This document shows positions 1 through 14,200 of a DNA stretch of 64,000 bases, piece by piece (positions within the stretch are counted from its first letter, which is position 1; each line of letters begins with the position of its first letter). The DNA lies in contig NC_064447.1 of assembly GCF_023343835.1 (NCBI RefSeq), positions 7,952,001 to 8,016,000 on the forward strand. Direction: 5' to 3'. The notes below the pieces were generated by a model, which saw only the letters and a list, made by a program, of their open reading frames with translations, did no database searches and was not told the DNA's origin. Source of the stretch: Lagopus muta (lineage: Eukaryota; Chordata; Aves; Galliformes; Phasianidae). The translations under genes and the position numbers were made by a program.

Positions 1-2164
1 AACTCCATCACTGCCAGACTCGCTTGCTTGAAGTCTACATCTGTATGCTTAAACCCAAAGCTTTAGGGCTGTCTCGAGTGGACCCAGGGCATAGCTGGAA
101 TTGACAGCTGCAGATTGACTGCACGACTAAATTCACAACAGCATCTTGCTTAAGATAGCTAATAAAGGATTAATCACAGGCACAGATGGAAAGTATACTG
201 TGCTATTCAAATTTCAGCAGCAAGGAGCATGCTTTATGAGGCAAAATTCCTTATGATGCAAATGGAACAGTTCTGTTTTTCTCATCGCAGCCATTTCTGC
301 AGGACACCTTTGTTTCCTCGCTGCCATGCACTGTAAGCCACTGATTTCCTTCTGTCACACACATTTTCATACACGGTGGGCTAACAGAAGACAAGGATAT
401 ATCTCCTCCAAAGGAAAAGGGCACTGCACTCTCTCCTTGGAAAGGCTGAAGGATGCTGGAAGAACTGAACTGTCACCTAATTCAACCATGTAACATCATT
501 TTTTGGTTGGCTTTTTTCTTTTCTTTCCTCAAAAAGGATGAATAATCTCTCTTAACAGAAATCCTCTCAATTAGGTATTTTCTGAGAGTCTGATAAGCCG
601 CTGCTTTTAGAACATTCCTTTCAGAACACTATAGCACATTTGTCTTTTTTAACACTGCAGTGGAATATTTATTTGATAGAAGGAAACACATCATAGAGAC
701 CTCAATATGCACAAAGATGGGATGTGTAGATGGTGAATAAATAGGTGTGATGTTTATACCACTTTCAAAACAAGGAAGGAATGCCTTTGTTCAGCCCTAT
801 CATCCCTCTGCAAGGTTCAGGAACGCAGACGCTGGAAATACCATTAGGGAAGTTGTTTTTAGCATATTAAGTCTTTGTAACATTACAGGAAATGTTTGAC
901 CACAAAGAAGCCTTTTACTGAAAAGGATAAAAGGAGATTGATATAAAAACCCCATTTTATAGATATGCCTCAAGTACCATATGTTTTTTCCCCGTTGCAT
1001 CAACATTGTTATTTTTAAACCAGATTACAGTATGGATCTAATTTTTGGAAAACAACTGAGCAAAATAAAAGTTTTTAAAAGGTCTTAAATATTTGGCCAA
1101 AGACTGAAAATAGGACTGTTTGTACACTTCATTATGCAATGAAACAAACAAAAAATCAAATCAATTGTACAAAGCTTTCACACTTTCTTCTCTATCCAGG
1201 TAAATAGGTTGGCCCCACTAAAATGCACAAAACATGCACACCCTGCAAAGAAAGCTTCTAGCCCTCATCTCCCGGAAAGGAGAAAAACTACTTACTACTT
1301 CAATAGTAATGTTGTTTTTTTCCTCCATACTAACTATTTAATTTTTTAGTTAGTATTAGTTAAAAGCATGCTGCTAAGTTTGTCTCTTGATTAAACACAC
1401 GATTCATATTAAAATTTAAACTGAATGTTTAAAACTTTATATGCTTCAGAAGCCAACATTTCAATTTTAGAAAAAATTTCAGTGCCATGTTCAGCATTTT
1501 ATTCTCACAACCTCTATCATTGGAGCCCATCTGCCAGATACATACATCTGATTCATTCACATAATTATTTAAGTACCACGTAAATCCTGCAACCAGAACT
1601 ATATTAGGAATTACACAAGGGTGCAACTGACCTGGCTACAAAATGTCATACACCAGTAAGCTCAGGGACTGTGAGGAAAGGAAAAGGGGGGGAAAAAAAA
1701 AAAGTGGTGCTTAGGAGAGGCATATAAAAGCTCCCTGATGAAATACAGATCAATGATAATGTGAAAGTCACAGAAAACTCCAGCCCCATAAACGCAAGGC
1801 TGGTACATGATTCAGGGTGTGTGCGTGTGGATTGGTTTTAACTCATCTTAAGTGTAGCTGGTAATGCAATGTCTATCCACTAGTCTGCTGCAGAAATTGA
1901 GTTGAAGTGCACAAAAGCAAGATCTTCACTGCAATGATACGCATGTGGAAGCCTCAACAGAAGCACAAAGAGCGAGCAAAGCGACCCTGAATTCCATTCG
2001 GTTTTTGCCTTTTTTTTTTTTTTCCTTTTTTCTTTTTTAAAAACATTTCAGACATATGCTTCCCCTTGAGATGGTAATAGATGGGTTGGAAAGATTCCTC
2101 TGATCAGCTGCGCATCAAGTTCTAGCAGCAAGAAGAGAAACTGGGAGATTTTGGATGAGCTTTA
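1..2164 (-). other. PDPK1: PDPK1 3' UTR and possible downstream flank
   Basis: Sequence after the PDPK1 stop, AT-rich and without another recognisable exon. Minus-strand AATAAA hexamers lie at 1503-1498 and 673-668 and are candidate poly(A) signals, giving 3' UTRs of roughly 0.7 or 1.5 kb. The transcript may also run past the window edge. A T-rich run at about 2009-2038 and a G/A run at about 1685-1704 are the only low-complexity stretches noted. Confidence 0.6.
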
Positions 2165-2272
2165 CTATTTAGCAGCATTCTGGTGGTATCTGTGCCGCCA
2201 CACTTCTTGTATCTTTTTGCACCATTTATGAGCATTCCCACTCGGGTCCATCAGGTAGTACGTCCTGTTTGG
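2165..2272 (-). CDS. PDPK1: PDPK1 coding exon 14 (residues 522-556) and stop
   Basis: Encodes [20 protein letters not shown] then [15 protein letters not shown] and TAG at 2167-2165. It holds the C-terminal PH-domain helix with its Trp. The last ten residues differ from human RQRYQSHPDAAVQ; the rest is almost unchanged. Confidence 0.96.
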   Translation of the reverse strand, partial: PNRTYYLMDPSGNAHKWCKKIQEVWRHRYHQNAAK

Positions 2273-5200
2273 CTATAAATGAACAACACTTTAGTGAGCA
2301 TTCCAAGCACAGTTAAACCAAAAAGCAGTAATTCATTCCGCACCTATCAATGAAATCATTATTCAGAATCAGTCTGCAACCTTCCCAAAAACTTAAATTC
2401 AAACACAATTATATCACATTATATAGTGCTGAATAATTGTAGACCTGTCATCTCAGAATTAAGCAAGCAGTCATATCAACTGTCAATATATTGTCAGCCT
2501 ATTCCTTCCAAACCACTCTAAATAAGCCGTGCCGGTCTTCAAAAGTCCTTGAGAACTTCCTTCAAATACAAAAATCACTTAAATTTTACCTAATCTGGAA
2601 TTAAACTTATTTTTGTGGGAAGATGCTTCTCAGGTTCCTTTTGTGTGTGGAAGATGGGTTTTTGTTTTATTTTTTAAGCTATGGCTAGTAATTAATGTTA
2701 ACAAGTAATCTCTGCAGTCAACATCTGTGTTTAAGAATTACTCGTGTATCTCCACAAAATATTTCATCACTAACAAACTGCACTAACGTTACTGGGCATT
2801 TATTGTAACTTAGAAAGAAATTCAAGTAACTTACTGTGTGAACAAAAAATGTCTTAAAATTCTTGGCTTCTGGCCGCAACTCCAAAGACCAGGGGATTTC
2901 TCCTTTTAGAACTTTGTTGACAGGATCCACGTAGTACAAGTGGGGCCCTTCTGTGAGGAGCAATTGGCGCCGACGTGCAAACAATCCCTAGCAGGAAAAG
3001 CAGCAGCACAAAAAAGCATTAATAGAAAAAATAAATTTGTAGATCTCTGAATTTGACAGAACAGATAACATTAAAACAGGTCCATAAGATGTTTGAATTT
3101 GCAAGAGTTTTGATTTGTTTCATTTGTGCTTTACCTAGTTGACTTTATTCTTTCTCATGGAGGCTACAGTGCATTAATACTACAAGGTGAAACACAAGTG
3201 CTATTTTGAGAAAGCATTTTCATGTTCTGTTAGAACTCCATAAATCTAGCTGTACAGAGTGAAGCAGAGTTTCTTTATCAGAGATCCTGGCACACAACTC
3301 CAGCAGGGACTTTCCTGACAAAATCAGAAACAAACAGGGAAGAACTTACCTGAAAGACAGCCTCCATTCCTGGAAAGCTGACACAGGCTACCAATGTTCC
3401 TTTGTACCATGTTTAAGTTAACACTTACAGTAGTTCTAATGCCACCTTTATCTCTCTCAGGATATATAGAAACTATCCAGGTCCAGGAAATAACACAGCC
3501 AAGAACAATGAGCTTGTATTTTATCTTCTGCATTCACAGGCAGATATGCATTAAGACAATTTTGTAATGGACTGTATCTGACTGGTAGGAGGGGGTAGAA
3601 TGAAAATTTACTGCAGTCTCAATGTGAAAGCATCAACAGCACATTTACTTTTAGCATTTTGCAAAAACTGAAAGGACACCACAAAATAGAAAATATTACA
3701 TTTTAAAAAGTACACAAAATGATTTGACAAGGTTAAACAAGTAAACAGGTTCTAAAACAGGTTCCTCATCTTTGTTGTGAACGTGCAAGAATGTGACAAC
3801 TGATTCCTGTTATGGGGATTACGAAAAAGCTCTTACCTTCCTTTTGTCCACAGGGCCCATTTTTAGGATTAAGTTATTTTCTACAAACTGATGCCTTTAA
3901 AAGAATTAAAAAAAACAACCACTTACTCCAGAAGTAGTTTTTTCACAGAAACAGCTTTAATTATCATTGCTACTATTATTACTAAGCAATTTCCCATTTC
4001 CCTCTCACAAGTGCTTTCCCTCCAAAAAGTCCCAAACAATTTCACTAGATGAACGTTGGCCTCTTCCTCATTTCACACCAAAAAGCTTTAAACTGGCATT
4101 AAAAAGTCATAAATGAGAAAATCTTATCAAGAGAGAAGAGAAATGCTAATGAGTACATTGCCTAGACACGTTTTGGTTAGCTCAACAGGATAGTACCATT
4201 ACAAAATGTTATGCAAGTGGTAAGAAAGTAGAAATTTCTTCTAGCTGTAGGGCTCTGTAGAGGAAGAACTTTTTTGTATTGGTGTAGTGTTATTTCTATC
4301 TATTCTAAACTCACAACTTGAGAAACTAAGCTACTACTTTAAAAATAGAAATTAAGAAAAAAAACTAGTGACTAATACTTTGCTTAAGGATGATGAACAC
4401 TGATTTGTATTATGATAATTTTTCTTGATTGCTCACTGCAGTGCAACAAATGAGCTACATTCACACTTCTTACCAAGGATTTCCACCAGCTTGTTTTGCC
4501 AGAAGTAATCTCTTCTCATCTTCAGAAAACTGTAAGTCCAACTCAAAGGAATTATTGTCAAGATCATGAATATACTGTTCAATGTTGCCTCCTGATGTCT
4601 GTGGGGTACTTGTCTCTGGGACAGACAGTGAATGTGAAGAAGCAGAACCAGAAACTTGCATACAACCAAACTGACTGAGGAGATTGTCATACTGAAGAAA
4701 GAAAAAAAGTGGGAAAAAAAAAATTAAGAGTTGTGTACTGAAAAATTAGAGCTGCTTTTAAATTGAGCACATTTTGGTTTTTGGGAAAAAAGGCAGCCTA
4801 CTCTGTACAGAGTAACAGGCACATCTTCGCCACCCCCCCAAAAATCCACAACACCTCAACACCAGAAGAGTATAGTTGGTCAAAAGTAAGCAAAGACTTT
4901 TACCCCTCCACCCCCTCCAAACATTCATTCATCAGAAAAAAAAAAGTTGACTATTTCAAATTCTGGCCAGCAACTGTTTGCTTTAATGAAAGCCTAGATA
5001 GCATCAGACTTGAATATATAGGTAGATATAGATGAACATACATTTCCATAACAGTCTTCATCATCCTCTGACATGGCAGGTAAGTATGCTGTAAGTTTCG
5101 GGGGTGTTTGAAGATGTAAGTTCTCCCACACAATGGATTCAAAGAAAGGGTGAGCCTTAAGAGGTCCATATCCTCCCATTTCTTCACAGCCTAATCTTTT

Positions 5201-8200
5201 GGTAGCATCTAGAACCTGAATAAATTACAGTGAAGTTAGCAGGCATAAAATAACGACAAGAAAGAGGCAAACATCATTCACATTTGCATAGCAACATATG
5301 AAAACTTAAAATTAGTTGGTCTTACTGCCCTAGGCATACACACATATGGAATATAGAGACTGCTTATAGTAAGATGTTTTGTCAGCACATCTTGTTAGCA
5401 CAATTTTGCATCAAATCAGCTCACATAGCTAGCTAAATGATCACGTATTTAGGCCCACAGAACTTTTTTTTTTTTTTAAAGCTCTGTTTCTTCATAGAGA
5501 TGGAATAAAACCAAGCAAACACACTGAGTATGTCTGATGAAGCATGGTTCATTAAAGTACAGGACACCACATTCTAATATATAACACATCTAAATATATA
5601 ACATCATATTCTGGTGATGCAGAATAGCTCGAGAAGCCTGTAGCTGGTGCCAAACACCAACCTCTCAAGCATCCAAAACCAGCACAGTTCTCAGGATGTT
5701 GATGCATCCTGGAACTTACCAGTGAGGCAATGGCTTGGTCAAAAAAACTAGCTTGGACACAGGAACACACAGTAGTTGCCCTCACCATCAGTTACAAACA
5801 GCATAGCATTTTCTCCCTAATACTTTACACAGTCTAATTTCAAGAGGCTTCCATCACACAAAATGTTCTCTGCATATTCAGTGCAGTGTCACTGCAGTAT
5901 CTCACTGATGAGACAACCATTTTTTCTTCCTCTGTCAAATATTCATGTGCAGAGTAAATCTTTGGTTGATTCTAAGACATTCATTAGCTGCTCTAAAATG
6001 CAGGGTAAATTGATGCACTTTTTTAGGAATATATATATTTCTACCAGCTTGTGTAGCTTGTGGTAGCCATGGTGATGAGGAGATGGTTGGACTAGATGAT
6101 CTTATAGGTCGTTTCCAACCTTGTAATTCTATGATTCTACCATGTATAGAATGCTGCTTTCAATTAAATGATACATTATGCAACTCACCAATTAACTTGG
6201 GTACTATACAAACAAGTGTTTGAATCTTAAGTTGTGTTATGCATAGTTTGTAGAACCATTTGTTTCCACTTGACGGAGAGACATTGCCTTGCCCATACTT
6301 TGTAATTCAGACACAAAATACAAGTAATGGAGACATTAACATCAAAACATTCTCACACACATCTAATAATGCCCAGTTGTTCTTACTGGACAGCTTGCAA
6401 CAGAATACATAGAACCATTAGGAAAACAGAACTGCATACTAAGCTGAATGATTCTAATGTAATCAAATCATTTAACAGCAACAAATATTTACCAATAGCT
6501 TTTCTACAAGGTCTTTTGCCTTGGGAAAAAATTTTTCTGGAAAGTCATATTCCAATTTTATTATCTTCTGGAATATCAGATACTCATTTCTGCAAAAGAA
6601 GAAAATATTTAGCTAGTTATTGGTTCTCCATGATTATTCTACCTTAACAATGCATGATCTGAACAAATATTAAATGTGAGGGAAGTGTTAGAAGTTCCTA
6701 TAAATCCCTCTCCTTAAGTACCTTAGAATCAGTACTACAAGTATCTATGCTTCTGTAAGCATGAGATACTTGAAAAACAACAGAAATGTCATATGGCTCA
6801 ATATGGGGGAGGTGCAGGATAGCTTCCTCACGGAGGCATAGTTAACTTACAGTATAAACTACATTTGAAATCCTAGGATAAATTAAAGAATCTCTAAGGA
6901 ACTAATCAATTTACCATCTTCATGATCTCAAAAAGGAAATAATCTACATTACACCAGTTAAAGCAGACATGATATCAACACTAGAAGTGCACCATGGAAA
7001 GTGGCACTTCAGAGTTGGTGATAAAGTTAAATATATTGACTTGATGTTGGCATTATGATTTACATAAGGAAGTAGTTTAGGTCTCTTACCCAGCTCTGAA
7101 TGGAGGCAATCCAGCTACAAGCTGATATATTATACAACCCAGAGCCCAGAGGTCAGAGCTTTGAAAGAAAGGAGAAACAAACATATAGCATGTTTTTTCT
7201 GCAAGTCTGTAAACCATGATTAAAAATCCTTAAGCTACTGCTACTTAAAAAGATAGTATGAACATGTCCAACAAGCCTCTTTAGCACGATTCCCACACTA
7301 CTTTCACTTAACTTCTTGACAGGAGTAACCATCTCACAACTGACTACGAGCACAGGCACAAGACAGCTGCATCCTCAAGTGACATAATTAACAGGTATAT
7401 AGAACAAAAAGGACGATTTAACCTCTACTGCAATTCCAAGACACATCCAACTTAATGCAGTACATGCTCCTCCAGATTAGAAATTCTTTCCTCTAAGTAT
7501 TTCATGGGAAAAAAAAAAAAAAAACACCACCAAAATGTTTTTAACCAGAAGCTTTCTTTCAGACAAACAAAATGCAGACAATATGGCGCATGGGAGAAGA
7601 AAAGTCTTAAGTTTCAATATGCCTGAAAGCATATTTTAAAACTTATTTTACCTCAAAGGTAAACTATATAGAGAATTGATAAGACCTATAAATCCTCATG
7701 GAAGACTAAAAGAATACTAACAAAGGCTCAGAACTACTGAAAACCTTAAATACAGCTTCACAAAATACTGGAAGTTAATTCAAATATAAGTACAAGACAC
7801 CTAAATAGCCTTTCCCTCAGCTGACATAACATGACATTCTGTATCTTTCACAGGAATCACCATGCTAGAGCCATCTTATATGAGAAAAGAATGAAAGAAT
7901 GACTTTGCATAACAAAGATATTGACGGAGAAAAGAAATTCAACTTCTCATTTCTCACTCCCTTCTCCTGACAACATCAAAGCCTGTAGGACTCAGAGATA
8001 AGATAAAATGAAAAGGCCAGCACTCAGATGAAAAGTAATACTTTCTAAAAAATAAAAAAATATTTCAAACTCTTATTCAACCATCTTCCTTCTTTGAAAT
8101 ACTAAGCTACACTTCCCATCCATCTCCCACTGGGTGGCATACTGACAGAGTAAGCAAGGTTCTAAAATACAGTACAGTCCTCACCTTTTACAAGCAGATT

Positions 8201-11200
8201 TTTCTGTCAGCAGTTCTGGAGAAACATACTGTGCTGTCCCTACAAATGAATTTGCCCGTGCTATAAAGAAAATTGAAATAGTTAAACAGAAGCATACTTG
8301 TGGAAAAACCAAATCCCTCCCACTCCATCCATAAAAAATTCAAAGGTAAACTAATGAAAACTATGCAATGCTTCAAGAAAAAAAAAAATACAAGGAAATT
8401 TCCTCTCACTACCCAAGCAGAAAACCTGGAGGAAGACAATTCACTTTATCTCAGTGATATCTTCTTGGTTCAAGAAGCTAGACATTTATGGTACAAATTC
8501 TGCCATCACAAGCTTACTAAATCAGAGTACAAAAGTCACATTTACCCAATTTGGTGAATGAGAAACAGTTCTGCCTAAGGCTTTTTATTAGGCATAGTTT
8601 ACAGTATCATTGATTCATAGCTTAATATTAGCAATTAGTGACACAGGAACTCCACAATCAAGTTTGAGTAACTTTGAAGGCCACTAGGGCTTCAGTATGC
8701 AGAAAGTAACAGCTCACTGTTTCAGCTGAGTCAAATTATTTGTTTCAATATATTTCAGTGATTTGTTTCCTAGATAAGAGTTAAGCACATCAAGTTACAT
8801 CTCAAAGTTACATTTTGATAAATACAATATACCCACATTTAGAAAGGAACGCTTCCTGCATTTATGTAGCTAGAAGCTGGACTTGATCTTTGCAGGTCTC
8901 TTCCAACTGAACTGCTCTCTATTTTGTGATACGTGGCAAAGTAAATAAAACATACCTTGTCTGCTATCTGCAGATAATACTTTTGCTGTTCCAAAGTCTG
9001 TTATTTGAATGTGCATATCTTCATTTAGTAAGATGTTCTCTGGCTTTAGGTCCCTGGAAAACACCAATTTTCATACTCAAAACAGAACAGAAATTAACAT
9101 TGCAAAATAGTCTGGAGTCTCGCATGCACATCATCACAAATGATGCAGATATTCTGTAAACATTGACTATTCCTTGACTTGCAGCTGACAACATGCAGAG
9201 TACTGCTAACAGATTTTGCAAAGTCCATTCGTCACCATTTTTCCTACAATATTTGGTAATGAATAGTTGAGCACAAAACTAAGCTACTGTGTACTTCACC
9301 TCTTCAGCAAAATGAATTCCCAAGCCATAAGCGAGGTCATATCTGACAGACTGATATGGCAGTGAGATCAAGGCCTGCTTACTCACAGATAGGCAAAAAG
9401 TACAAAACTTCATTTAGCCAAACTGCAGCACATCCAGCCCCTACAGATTCTATTCCCAACTTCTTCACTGAAAAGCTTTAGGAAAATACTTTCTAAATAA
9501 AAATAAGTACTAATGCTATTAGAATTATGATCAGCCAGCTTTTTGCCAAACACCACCACCTACTGTTCTACAAACAACTGATGGGTACCTACAGACACTA
9601 AAGCTCTGTTTTCCAAAACAAATTCTGTGACTCAAATACTCACACTTGCTTGAATATTGTACCAAACAGCTCTTATTTGCTTAATAAATTCACAGCAAAA
9701 CATGCTTATCCAGAAATATAATTGCATCAGAACTGCAAACACTCTATTAAACACTTTCCTAAATTTCACTGTTTATCTACTTCTTGATAAACTTTGTGGA
9801 AATTGTTCACTCAATGGAAGCAGACACACTAATATTTACTTTTCTTGCAGATGTGTTACCCACTAACCTACACACAGCAGAATTTTAATTTGTTTTGGTA
9901 CACAGACACAGGAAAAAAACTAAATTAACCAAAAAAGTCATCTGATTCTGGAGCTCAAGGCACGCAAGCTTTTGGGAACATTAGTTCTAGACCATAAAGT
10001 TCTCGTTTTCAAGCTAGAAAAGTTGATGTAGTAACAGATTTACTCTCCTCCTACCATTTACTTTGTGTAATTCTATTCATTATATAAACAACAGCACTAA
10101 GACTAGCAAAATGCTATTATATTCTTAATAGCTTTCCAAAAAATCTCCATTCAGTTAGACATCATGAATGTTTCTCGTGCATTAATTTTTGTATTACCTG
10201 TGAATAATTCCTTTCCCATGCAAATACTCCAGGGCTGATACAATTTCAGCAGTATAAAACCTGGTACAGGTCTCATCAAATGAGCCAATTTTGCGTATAT
10301 ACTTTAGTAGCTCACCATTTTTAGCATAGCTAAGCCCAAAATCTGAATGTTAAGTTAAGGTCTAGTATTAAGATATGATAAAACAACTCCCTCCATCCCC
10401 CCACACTCTTTATTCAAAATAATTATTGAAAATATATAACAGGAAAGTGTAAGTGGTTAATTTGAAGCTTTATATAGTAGTAACTCAAAACAATCTGTAA
10501 CTGTATGTACTAAAAATCTAGGATAAAGGTTCCAGTTTCTTAACACACCAAAGACCACACAGGAGGTTAACTCAGTAATTTTTCCAGATAGTCACCCAAA
10601 TAATTAAATAACTATATAGAATTGCCTACAGAGAGAACCCCCCACTCATCATTCTACTTACTTGATTTATATCAAAAGCATGACTGAAACAAGTTGTATG
10701 GCAACCATCTAAGGTATTTTAAATACCTCAAGTTTATCTCATAATTCCTGTTGAACAATGTTTCAAAGGAAACAAAACCAAGCATTTTCATAACAAATTG
10801 TGTAGAAGTTTTAGAACTCAAAGGATACACAGCTTTTCATCATCCTGAAAGGTGAAGTAGAGCTTCACAAAAAAAGGATGATCCAGACGGGACATCACAT
10901 CTCTCTCTCGTGTCACGTATGGCACCTTGTTTTCTTTTATGATATGACGCTTTTCTAGAATTTTAACTGAAAAAAACAGAGTGAAAACACAGGAGATACA
11001 ACCCAATCAAGTTCATTAAGTAATTTGTGGTTTGGTTGGAGGGGGGAAGGGGGTAATTGTTAGTTAGATTCATCACTAAAATGCTAATTGTTTTTTTGAA
11101 TTGATACTTTGTAATCAGACAGCATTCATACAGTACTCTAAAAAGTTACCATTAAGGAATTGATACTTACTGGCATATTCTCTAGAACTTGTCAATTCCC

Positions 11201-14200
11201 GAGCCAACACAACCTGTTGCCATAGAAGATAAAATATACAATGAATATAGCATAACCATTCACTGAAGGCATACAGTAAACATTGCTTCTCATCTGCCAG
11301 TCTGTATTTAGACTACTGCTAGTCCAAAATAAACTGTCATAAATACAATCAACAAAAGATGTAAGCATGTGCTCATCTCATGATGTCTTAACTCAAGAAA
11401 TCAGTTATTACAGAGTACTAAAAAATATGGCAACATACTCCTAATATCAAATTTTATGCACCTAGCAAAAGATACCTTGTAAATAGGGCCCTTCTTTAGG
11501 TCAATTATTCCAAAGTGAAAGGAGAGAGCAATGTTGAGAGAACACATTGCTCACTATCTCCTTTCCTCCAGACTACACAGACCTAACTCCCTCAGCTGCT
11601 CCTCCCAAGTCTCTAGCCCCTTCACCAGCTTTGTTTCTTTTCTCTGCACATGTCAAGCAAGACCATATCCTTCTTGTAGTGAGGGGCCAATAACAGAACA
11701 CAATATTTGGGGTGTGATCCCACCAAAGGTGTATACAAGGGGATCATCACATTCACAGTTCTGCAGACTGCACTATTTCTGGTGCAGGCCAGGATGCTAC
11801 TGGCCTTCTTGACAACCTACGCACTGTTGGCTCATGCTCAACCAGCTTTCCATCAGTACTGCCATGTCCTTTTCTGCTGGATAACTTTCCATCCACTCTT
11901 TCCCAGGCCTACACACTGCATGGGATGCAGAACCCAGCACCTACAACCACTGGATGTCATGTGAGTGGACCTGGCTCACCAACAGGCCATCTCAATTCCT
12001 CTGCACAGCCTCCCCATCCTGAAGATGATCAATGGTCCTGTCTAACTTGGTATTGTCTGCAAACTTATGCACACAGTTGAAGATACCTCTTGGCTAAGAA
12101 TTCTCAAAGCTGAAGTTATACAGACTCCAAAGAGTAATTTCTCTTCCAGCCCTGTACTGTATCTTTTTTTAAACCATAACATTTCAGATGTATTGCCCAC
12201 CTCCATACCAAGCAGCTTTGTACACTGGATTTAGTACTTTCCTCCTAGCATGAATTCATGGATATCTTTAGGTCCCTCCCTCACTGAACAAATCTGAGCA
12301 AACATCACATCCTCACTTTCTCTCAACTAATTTTCCATAAAAACAGAATAACAAGGAAGAAATCCCACAGTGGTGCATATTAAAGTCATGTTCGTGTTAT
12401 CAGGGGCCTTATCCACTCTATAAGTAGTAATATTAACAATGAATGTAAATTCCATAAAATGGAATTAGACCAAATAGCTAAAATAAACAAAAACACTTTC
12501 AGCAACTATTCAGAAAATTCACAGATCATAAAATCATATAAGTGGAAAACTCAGACAACAGCAAGGGAAAAAAAGATATAGTTAAAACTTTCAAACTGGA
12601 GGAAAGTAAGATGAAGAAAGCCCCCAGAGGTTACCAAAAAGCAGCTACTGCCAACTTAATTGTCAGACTTAATGACCATGCCCAACTTCAAGCTTGACAA
12701 ATGCTTGAGACAAATGCCAGAGATCAAGTCCACATTTAAGAACTGGTTTCAGCTGCACACTTCCACCAGCCCTACCTAAGGCACCAATGTTTACGGTAAG
12801 CAAAATTCTGCCTGTAAAATTAAAACCAATAACACTACATACAGAGTCAGAGCCTGGATTAAGCCATGCAACTTTCTCTGTTCTACTGGGAACATGGTGC
12901 TAAGATGCAGGGAACAAAACACTGATAAAAATGTCTCACTAAAGCTGACTGAACAAGCATGTTCCAGCATGTCCAAGAGGGAATAACTCTGATATATTCT
13001 TTAGGGAAACCTGTAGATTCCAAACTATGCAGTAAAGTGCAAATTACCCTTGATGACTACCAGAGGCCTTCTTCCTAAATACCAGCACACTGTATAAGAA
13101 AAACAAAAAACGAAAACACTCCCATGCAACCACCCCAAAGAGACACAAAACAAAAGGTATACACAAATGGCCGATATGAAAAAGATAAAGAATATTACTC
13201 ACTGGCTTTAAATGGGGCAACTACAAAACCATCAAATGAAGTATTAATTGCTTTATGAGTTCTTTAAGACAATTACTTAAGCAATTCATTCTTGTGCAAT
13301 GCCATGGATCCCAAAAGTAGGTTAAAGTCAATCTATTTAAGCCTGCTGAATACGAGGATAATAACTATGGCTCCTGAAGTCCTTAAGGGCCGTGACACTA
13401 AAGGCTGAGTAAAAATACCAAAGAAATATTGCTCTTACATTCTTTCCTAAGCATCTGGCCTTGGCTTTCGTCACAAACAGGATGTCGGGTAGAAGTTCTC
13501 CCCATGAAAGGCTCTTAGCCCAATTTCAAATTCTTGGTCATACCACTTTAACATAAGATGTTAAGCTGTCTAAAGCTCACATTAGAAAGCATTGCCTCCC
13601 AAAAATCTAAGCATCAAGTCATCAGAATACACAACTTCTGATCAACTGAAAAAAAGACTTCGAAAAAAATCAGTGCTCCTATAACTTGAAGAGTAAATGA
13701 GCAGGATATCTCTAGACTTACAAATTATTAATCACCTGGGCACAGAATGTTGAAGTTTATCTAAGATACCTGGCAGACTAACACAAAACACCTGTTATAA
13801 AAAGTAAAATTACCGTTGAAAAAGATCCTTCACCCAGAATTTTCCCAAACTTAAAGTCATCAGGTCGTTTCTTTCGAGGCTGTGGAGGCTGCTGTCCTGT
13901 ATGTTGTGGCAAGGAGTTTGAACTAGATCTTGATTCAGCTGCGGTGCCCTCCATGTTAGATCCCTGCCTGCTGCCACAGGTGGAAATGACAGATGGAGTG
14001 CTGGAATCTGCTTGGTTCCTCACCATTGATGGGGATGGACAGGAACATAACACCACACTAGACTGGATTGGAACAGCATCATACTGAAAAGAGAAATGAA
14101 ACTATTAACCCACACCTTCAAATTATTATCTCATGCATCTGCACTCTGCGCTCCTTCCTGTTTGAAAGGACTATCATGAAGATGAATGTAAGTATTCATA

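Larger units (their letters stand above)
2273..11170 (-). other. PDPK1: PDPK1 introns 3-13 between the listed exons
   Basis: AT-rich intronic sequence, with introns from about 0.6 to 1.6 kb. I see CR1 tails at 6061-6140 and 8868-8932 and short A or T runs, for example 7510-7524. No extra in-frame exon is needed, because all neighbouring exons join in phase. Confidence 0.75.
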
